DNA from: an uncultured Roseburia sp.
Lineage (GTDB): Bacteria > Bacillota > Clostridia > Lachnospirales > Lachnospiraceae
Reading direction: 5' to 3'
Assembly: GCA_900542495.1 (NCBI GenBank)
Contig: UQNW01000031.1
Location: 1 to 27,277, forward strand
DNA length: 27,277 nucleotides
The position numbers and the translations under genes are program-made. Shown piece after piece: positions 23,298-27,277 of this stretch. The notes beneath the pieces were generated by a model. That model was not told where the DNA came from. It was given only the letters and a program-made list of their open reading frames with translations, and did no database searches. Position 1 is the stretch's first letter, and the number at the start of each line of letters is the position of its first letter.

Positions 23298-23552
23298 TTA
23301 TTTTCCAAAATGGAAAAATCCTTTTTTCTCATAAGGTTCACTCTTGTAGGAAACGAGTTCGTAACCAATCTCTTTGATCTCTTTTTTTGCCCACGGAATA
23401 TCGATCTCATTATCACTGATAATCACTGTTTCTCCGTCTTTCGCAGAGGATGTTACCTTTTTTACCTGAAAATTTTTGCGGATCAGATCATTCATATGGG
23501 ACTCACACATACCGCACATCATGCCGTCGATTTTTAATGTTGTTTTTATCAT
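23298..23552 (-). CDS. Small heavy-metal-associated protein, copper-chaperone-like
   Basis: An 84-residue soluble protein with one HMA (ferredoxin-like, beta-alpha-beta-beta-alpha-beta) domain. Its metal motif GMMCGMCESH is a version of GMxCxxC; two Cys and flanking Met fit Cu(I). The second half ends KSEPYEKKGFFHFGK. An open frame reaches 23591, but AAGGTGA before ATG 23552 (MIKTTLKIDG) fixes the start. The promoter contains a CsoR-like palindrome, which supports copper control. No copper ATPase or csoR gene is nearby. The metal is inferred, not shown. Confidence 0.83.
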   Translation of the reverse strand: MIKTTLKIDGMMCGMCESHMNDLIRKNFQVKKVTSSAKDGETVIISDNEIDIPWAKKEIKEIGYELVSYKSEPYEKKGFFHFGK

Positions 23553-23636
23553 AGCATTCACCTTTTCCTGATTTGCAATTACGAAATCCATTGTGGAAAC
23601 ATACTTTAATAAAAATGGATTTCTGAAAACATCTTC

Positions 23637-23665
23637 AATATATACCCATGTGGGGTATTCGTCAA
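23637..23665 (-). promoter_or_regulatory. Promoter with CsoR-like operator upstream of HMA gene
   Basis: On the minus strand TTGACG (23660-23665), 17 bases, TATATT (23637-23642). The spacer is a 17-bp dyad, ATACCC-N5-GGGTAT (23642-23658). CsoR operators have the same TACCC...GGGTA form and the same place between -35 and -10. Repression relieved by Cu(I) is the expected behaviour. Confidence 0.75.
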
Positions 23666-23710
23666 TTTTGTTTTGCTATAATGATATTTCTTCTCAATAC
23701 ACTTTTTTAC

Positions 23711-23745
23711 AAAAAAACCTCCCACAGGATTTTTCCCATGAGAGG
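23711..23745 (-). terminator. Intrinsic terminator of the rpsI transcript
   Basis: A stem of 12 pairs including G-T pairs (23734-23745 with 23718-23729), with a 4-base loop, ends in T7 at 23711-23717 on the minus strand. It lies 36 bases past the S9 stop codon and was probably the natural end of the ribosomal protein operon. Confidence 0.8.
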
Positions 23746-23781
23746 TTTTGTAAATTCGTCCGAAATTGTATCGGCAATCGA

Positions 23782-23865
23782 TTAACGTTTGCTGAACTGT
23801 GGAGCGCGACGAGCTGCTTTGAGACCGTATTCACCTGACCTTGATCCAAAAAGACCAGTATTCAT
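23782..23865 (-). pseudogene. rpsI: 3' end of rpsI (ribosomal protein S9) left at element junction
   Basis: A 27-codon frame whose last 16 residues, EYGLKAARRAPQFSKR, are the highly conserved C-terminus of S9, ending at TAA 23782-23784. Upstream of them the frame turns into unrelated residues (MNTGLFGSRSG) and no S9 body is present. A tyrosine integrase lies 74 bases away and the rpsI terminator lies on the other side. This is the classic picture of an element inserted in the 3' end of a gene, which carries its own copy of the tail to repair the gene at the far end. Confidence 0.8.
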
Positions 23866-23938
23866 GCGGTTTTTCGGGCTTTCCTCTCTCAGTAAACCCA
23901 TAGGTAAACCCACGAAATCGCGAAATTTTTGGTGCAGT

Positions 23939-25150
23939 TTAACGCAGCCCGAATGCAGCATTCACAACGCTGCTTAATTCCTCAGGTTTATTGTACTTGA
24001 CTTTCGCATAGATGTCCATAGTCGTTTTGCTGTTCTCATGGCCTGCCAGATACTGCACCGTCTTAGGATCAACACCTTTGTAAATCAGATTGGTGATGTA
24101 GGTGTGCCGCAGCATGTGCGGAGTCACCTTGAAGTCCATCGTATACACCAGTTTGGGATTATTCGGCTGATGCTCACCAAGCCTTGGCTTTATTCTATGC
24201 TTGATGGACTGTCCATTTACATAAGTGTAATAACAGCGTTCTGCAGTAGAACGGACTGTTATGTACTTCCAGACTCTCACAAACTGTGTTTCCGTCAAAA
24301 CAGTTCCCTTCGAATTCGAGATCACATATTCCGATTCTGATTTTTCCCTTTCTTCCTTGAGACAGGCTACCAGGCATTTTGGAATCGGAACATCTCGTTT
24401 TGCTGCCGGTGTCTTCAATAGCGTGTTGACTACCGGCTCACCGCCTTCCACATGCCATGCACGCCTTACCGAAATGTACGGCGTTTTTTCATCCAGGAAT
24501 ACGCAGTCCCATTTTAATCCAAGGATCTCTTCTCTACGCAATCCCGCGTACAAACCGATCATCACGAAGACATACGGTGGAAGCTCACGAATGCTATCCA
24601 GCAAAATAGCAGTCTGTTCATCCGTCAAAGCCTCGCGCCGTTTCGCTGGCTTTCCGCCTCTTGCGCAAATCGTTTTGGATGGATTCTCTTTAATCACCTT
24701 GCTCTCTTCTGCTGAATTAAAAATGTTCTTAATCAGCATATTGAGCTGACCATACATTCCGGAAGAACCTTTTGATAACGGAACCATCAGCAGCCGCAGG
24801 TCATCTGTGGTCACCTCGTCCATATACATCTGTCCAATCGGACCCACGATGTACCGATTCACCATCCGTGCGTATCCTTCCAACGTATTAGTTCTTACCG
24901 TTCCAGACCGCATCAGCAACCATTTTTCACAGTACTCTTCCACGGTCGGATTCTCTCTATGGAAAACCACTTCCGCGATTTTCTTCTGGGCATCTTCCAC
25001 CCGGTCATACAATTCTTCGCGTGTCAGCCCGTAAATCGCCACTCTCTTTCCGTCTGCATCTGTAATCCGGGTGCGGTAATACTGTACCCCTTTCATCATC
25101 ACTGTTCCGTATTCCGGAAGTTCAGCAGGACGCTTTTTCCCTTTAGCCAT
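23939..25150 (-). CDS. Tyrosine integrase 1 (Tn916/phage type), next to att site
   Basis: A 403-residue site-specific recombinase. The N-terminal arm-type DNA-binding segment has YGTVMMKGVQYYRTRITDADGKR. The core-binding SAM-like domain is about 70-160 (PTVEEYCEKWLLMRSG). The catalytic domain has Arg205 (AGLRREE), Lys246, His345-Arg348 (TPHMLRHT), His371 (LAGHENSKTT) and nucleophile Tyr381 (MDIYAKV). All active residues are present. AGGAGG stands just before ATG 25150. It is the gene nearest to the rpsI remnant and so the best candidate for integration there. It is a close paralogue of the next integrase. Confidence 0.94.
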   Translation of the reverse strand: MAKGKKRPAELPEYGTVMMKGVQYYRTRITDADGKRVAIYGLTREELYDRVEDAQKKIAEVVFHRENPTVEEYCEKWLLMRSGTVRTNTLEGYARMVNRYIVGPIGQMYMDEVTTDDLRLLMVPLSKGSSGMYGQLNMLIKNIFNSAEESKVIKENPSKTICARGGKPAKRREALTDEQTAILLDSIRELPPYVFVMIGLYAGLRREEILGLKWDCVFLDEKTPYISVRRAWHVEGGEPVVNTLLKTPAAKRDVPIPKCLVACLKEEREKSESEYVISNSKGTVLTETQFVRVWKYITVRSTAERCYYTYVNGQSIKHRIKPRLGEHQPNNPKLVYTMDFKVTPHMLRHTYITNLIYKGVDPKTVQYLAGHENSKTTMDIYAKVKYNKPEELSSVVNAAFGLR

Positions 25151-25221
25151 GTGTTCTCCTCCTATCTATCTTCATACATTGCGTGTTGTCACTTTTATTA
25201 TCATGGCGTACAGCACTTCCT

Positions 25222-25234
25222 TCAAGGATGTCGA
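25222..25234 (-). repeat. 13-bp motif shared upstream of both integrases (copy 1)
   Basis: TCGACATCCTTGA on the minus strand, 72 bases before integrase 1. Copy 2 at 26560-26572 reads TCGACATCGTTGA and lies 56 bases before integrase 2. They agree in 12 of 13 positions. This may be a duplicated control or recombinase arm site, or a relic of gene duplication. Confidence 0.45.
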
Positions 25235-25242
25235 ATGTATGT

Positions 25243-25273
25243 AAAAAGGCAGGGATTTTTGACCATCCCTGCC
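25243..25273 (-). terminator. Intrinsic terminator of integrase 2
   Basis: A 9-bp stem, GGCAGGGAT/ATCCCTGCC, with an 8-base loop, followed by T5 at 25243-25247 on the minus strand. It lies 23 bases past the integrase 2 stop and insulates integrase 1, which must have its own promoter in 25151-25242. Confidence 0.8.
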
Positions 25274-25295
25274 CTAATTTCTTTCTGATTTACTC

Positions 25296-26504
25296 TTAAT
25301 CCCACGATGCAAAAGCATCTTCCAGCACTCCTGCGAGCTGCTCTGGGCGATTATATTTCACCTTGGCGTAAATATCCATGGTGATCTTGCTGCTTTCATG
25401 ACCGGCAAGATACTGAACCGTCTTCGGATCAACCGAAGCATGAATCAGATTCGTAATGTAGGTGTGCCGCAGCTGATGCGGAGTCACCTCAAAGTCCAGA
25501 CTGTAAACCACATTTCCATTGTGTGCTGCCTTTTGCCCCAGAACCGGCTTCACCGTATGCTTCACCCTCTTGCCATCTTCATAGCGGTAATAGCAGCGTT
25601 CCTTGGTGGTACGGGTTACGATATACTGCCATAATCTCTTGAACTGCGTATAGGACAACGGGTCTCCATCCCGGTTTGCAACCACAAAATCCGATGTCGA
25701 TGTCTTCTTCGCCTCTTTCAGACATTCCAGAAGATTGTCCGGCAGAGGGACATTCCGATGCGCTGCCTTTGTTTTCAGCTCTGTCAGAATCACCGGACGA
25801 TTATGCTCCGTATGCCAGGCTCTCCGAACGGTAAGGTACGGAGCCTCGCAATCAAGATACACCGAATCCCATTGAAGTCCGAGGATTTCTTCTCTCCGCA
25901 ATCCTGCGTACAGCCCCAGCATCACGAACACATACGGCGGTAAGCCGTAAATGGCATCCAGCAGCTTATCCACCTGCTCATCCGTAAGCGGGAGGCGATC
26001 CTTCTGGGGAATCCCGCCCACATTCTTCTTCAGATAGATGGTCGGATTCTCATCAATGATCTTACTCTCCATTGCTGCCGTGAAAATACACTTATATAGA
26101 ACGTTCACTGATTTGTACACGGATGCCGACTTTTTCGATGCCTCCAACAGTGCCAGGCGAATGTCATCTGCTGTTACATCTCCCATATGCATATCGCCCA
26201 ATGGCTTGATGATGTAGTTCTTCACTTTCGATGTATAGTCAATCAGCGTTGTCATCCTGATCTGTGCCGACTGCATCAGCAGCCATTTCTCGCAATACTC
26301 CTCCACTGTAGGTGTACTGCGGCGATACGTCTTGTTCTCAATCTGCTGGATCGCTTCCTGTTCCTTCTGGTACAGTTCCTCTCTCGTTCTTGCATATAAG
26401 GAAACCCGCCGTCCCTGCTGATCTGTTACACGGGTTCGATAATATTGCGTTCCCTTCATACTCACCGTACCATAATCGGGAAGCATCATTCTTCTTGCCG
26501 CCAT
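25296..26504 (-). CDS. Tyrosine integrase 2, paralogue of integrase 1
   Basis: A 402-residue recombinase with the same layout as integrase 1: YGTVSMKGTQYYRTRVTD arm domain, core-binding domain at PTVEEYCEKWLLMQSA, and a complete active site of Arg203, Lys244, His343-Arg346, His369 and Tyr379. Long identical stretches with integrase 1 (for example GLYAGLRREEILGL and HTYITNLI) show a shared origin; identity is well over half in the catalytic domain by eye. GGAGG stands before ATG 26504. The excisionase-like gene ends 71 bases upstream and a terminator follows the stop. Neither copy is broken. It could serve a second element or a two-recombinase reaction. Confidence 0.94.
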   Translation of the reverse strand: MAARRMMLPDYGTVSMKGTQYYRTRVTDQQGRRVSLYARTREELYQKEQEAIQQIENKTYRRSTPTVEEYCEKWLLMQSAQIRMTTLIDYTSKVKNYIIKPLGDMHMGDVTADDIRLALLEASKKSASVYKSVNVLYKCIFTAAMESKIIDENPTIYLKKNVGGIPQKDRLPLTDEQVDKLLDAIYGLPPYVFVMLGLYAGLRREEILGLQWDSVYLDCEAPYLTVRRAWHTEHNRPVILTELKTKAAHRNVPLPDNLLECLKEAKKTSTSDFVVANRDGDPLSYTQFKRLWQYIVTRTTKERCYYRYEDGKRVKHTVKPVLGQKAAHNGNVVYSLDFEVTPHQLRHTYITNLIHASVDPKTVQYLAGHESSKITMDIYAKVKYNRPEQLAGVLEDAFASWD

Positions 26505-26559
26505 ATCATTACCTCCAATCCTGTTGATGCTTTCATTATTGCGGATTCATCGTCCATAC

Positions 26560-26572
26560 TCAACGATGTCGA
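26560..26572 (-). repeat. 13-bp motif shared upstream of both integrases (copy 2)
   Basis: TCGACATCGTTGA on the minus strand, 3 bases after the excisionase-like stop and 56 bases before integrase 2. It also starts a 6-bp hairpin, CATCGT/ACGATG, that copy 1 lacks. Confidence 0.45.
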
Positions 26573-26575
26573 TTT

Positions 26576-26806
26576 TCACCGCCGAAAGCTTCGAGGTTTG
26601 CGATATGTCGCAGCACGTTCCATCGGTTTTGCACGGTGCGTACATTTTGCAATGTACTCCTGAATCCCCACTTCCGTGAAATAAACGCAGCCGTTTTCCA
26701 CATACTGAACATAGGAGATCAAACCGTCTGTTCTTGCAGCATCCAGTGTTTTTACGCTGATTCCCAGTATACTGGCTGCTTCTTTCCTTGTAATCAGTTT
26801 ATCCAT
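26576..26806 (-). CDS. Excisionase/MerR-like helix-turn-helix protein
   Basis: A small basic DNA-binding protein of 76 residues. LITRKEAASILGISVKTLDAARTDGLI is the winged helix-turn-helix of Xis and DUF helix_turn_helix_17 proteins, followed by a wing (YVENGCVYFTEVGIQEYI) and an Arg/Lys-rich tail. It would bend DNA at the att site and steer the integrase to excision. ATG 26806 overlaps the upstream toxin-like stop as ATGGATAA, which suggests coupled translation; a frame open to 26878 is less likely. Order toxin-like, xis, integrase on one strand suggests one transcript. Confidence 0.78.
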   Translation of the reverse strand: MDKLITRKEAASILGISVKTLDAARTDGLISYVQYVENGCVYFTEVGIQEYIAKCTHRAKPMERAATYRKPRSFRR

Positions 26807-27221
26807 CGCCTTCTTCGCCATCCTTTCGGCATTTGCCCTGTCTTTTTTTCTCTGCTTGTTCCGGAATGTAATATCCAAGTTGAATCCTTACAGCTTCATC
26901 AATCCCACGCATCTGCCCCTTACTTACCCGCCCAAGATAGCGAATCACGCATATCTTGTCGCAGGTGTCGAGCTGTTCTGCCAATACCATGGACGGTTTT
27001 GCCAGTCCCTTTGCTTTACGGAGAAAGAAATGCGTTGGCTGTTTTCGCTTCTTCTCAATTTTCGATGTCAGCGGAGCAATCGTGATCGTCGGCGCATAAT
27101 AATTGCCGACATCATTCTGAAGAACCACAACAGGACGAACACCGCCCTGCTTTGATCCTACCGGAACACCGAGATTGGCGAGATATAAATCACCTCGCCG
27201 ATAAACCCAGTTTTCTTTCAT
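26799..27221 (-). CDS. MazF/PemK-family endoribonuclease toxin-like protein
   Basis: A 140-residue SH3-barrel protein. It has the MazF hallmarks WVYRRGDLYLANLG, GGVRPVVVLQNDVGN, TITIAPLTS and SMVLAEQLDT, where the conserved Arg and Ser/Thr of the active site lie. MazF toxins cut mRNA at short motifs. The protein is about 20-25 residues longer than classic MazF, with a basic tail (EKKRQGKCRKDGEEGDG) that overlaps the start of the excisionase gene. GGAG lies 10 bases before ATG 27221; an ATG at 27248 is possible. No antitoxin gene is seen downstream; one could lie upstream, outside the window. In elements like this it may be a stability module. Confidence 0.85.
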   Translation of the reverse strand: MKENWVYRRGDLYLANLGVPVGSKQGGVRPVVVLQNDVGNYYAPTITIAPLTSKIEKKRKQPTHFFLRKAKGLAKPSMVLAEQLDTCDKICVIRYLGRVSKGQMRGIDEAVRIQLGYYIPEQAEKKRQGKCRKDGEEGDG

Positions 27222-27277
27222 ATGCTGTTGTCTCCAATCTCCATACACTGATATGGATAAAGCCTGCCAGGTATCAT

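Larger units (their letters stand above)
23782..27277. mobile_element. Left end of an integrative element inserted at rpsI 3' end
   Basis: Begins at the S9 tail and includes two tyrosine integrases, an excisionase-like protein and a MazF/PemK-like protein, all on the minus strand. The intact rpsI and the other att site should lie to the right, outside the window. Whether it is a conjugative element, a mobilisable island or a prophage cannot be told from this part. Confidence 0.75.

Noticed and set aside
1..27277. CRISPR arrays, rRNA genes or insertion sequences
   Set aside because: No regularly spaced repeats, rRNA motifs or transposase genes were seen.

Overview
The window looks like a motile, low-to-moderate GC Gram-positive gut anaerobe of the Lachnospiraceae (Roseburia/Agathobacter-like). 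The signs are a Firmicutes-type flagellin behind a CsrA gene, Clostridia-style AGGAGG ribosome sites, a YesM/YesN-controlled sugar operon, and a ribosomal protein S9 tail reading GLKAARRAPQFSKR. Almost every gene is on the minus strand. This is a judgement from sequence style; no database was searched. || Region 1 (1-2868), flagellin switch: a 3'-truncated flagellin gene, csrA upstream of it, then a 287-bp segment (1887-2173) bounded by two 25-bp inverted sites (23/25 identical). Inside lies a near-consensus sigma-28 promoter (TAAAGTTT-N11-TCCGATAT) that points away from csrA/flagellin, into a hairpin plus T-run formed by the right-hand site. A FimB/RecV-like short tyrosine recombinase lies immediately to the right. 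This reads as a phase-variable flagellin promoter captured in the OFF orientation. || Region 2 (2863-5996): tRNA-dihydrouridine synthase, then a YtrA-type GntR regulator with a multi-pass DUF5808-like membrane protein behind a 43-bp palindromic operator. || Region 3 (6179-17063), disaccharide operon: a YesN-type response regulator and YesM-type kinase precede a promoter with 20-bp-spaced direct repeats. After it come an ABC sugar lipoprotein, two permeases, a PIG-L deacetylase, a GH65 phosphorylase and a HAD phosphatase. || Region 4 (17252-21289), nucleotidase and sulfur genes: surE, a long compound palindrome, a tRNA-Cys-like gene, cysK and a MalY/PatB C-S lyase. The cysK leader has a consensus promoter, an unannotated 36-residue ORF with five consecutive Cys codons, and an intrinsic terminator. 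That is the layout of a cysteine-sensing transcription attenuator. || Region 5 (21314-23865): an ABC-F ATPase, a small copper-chaperone-like protein behind a CsoR-like operator, then a terminator and the orphaned 3' end of rpsI. || Region 6 (about 23782-27277): the left end of an integrative element inserted in the rpsI 3' end, with two paralogous tyrosine integrases in tandem, an excisionase-like protein and a MazF/PemK-like toxin. The element continues past the right edge.
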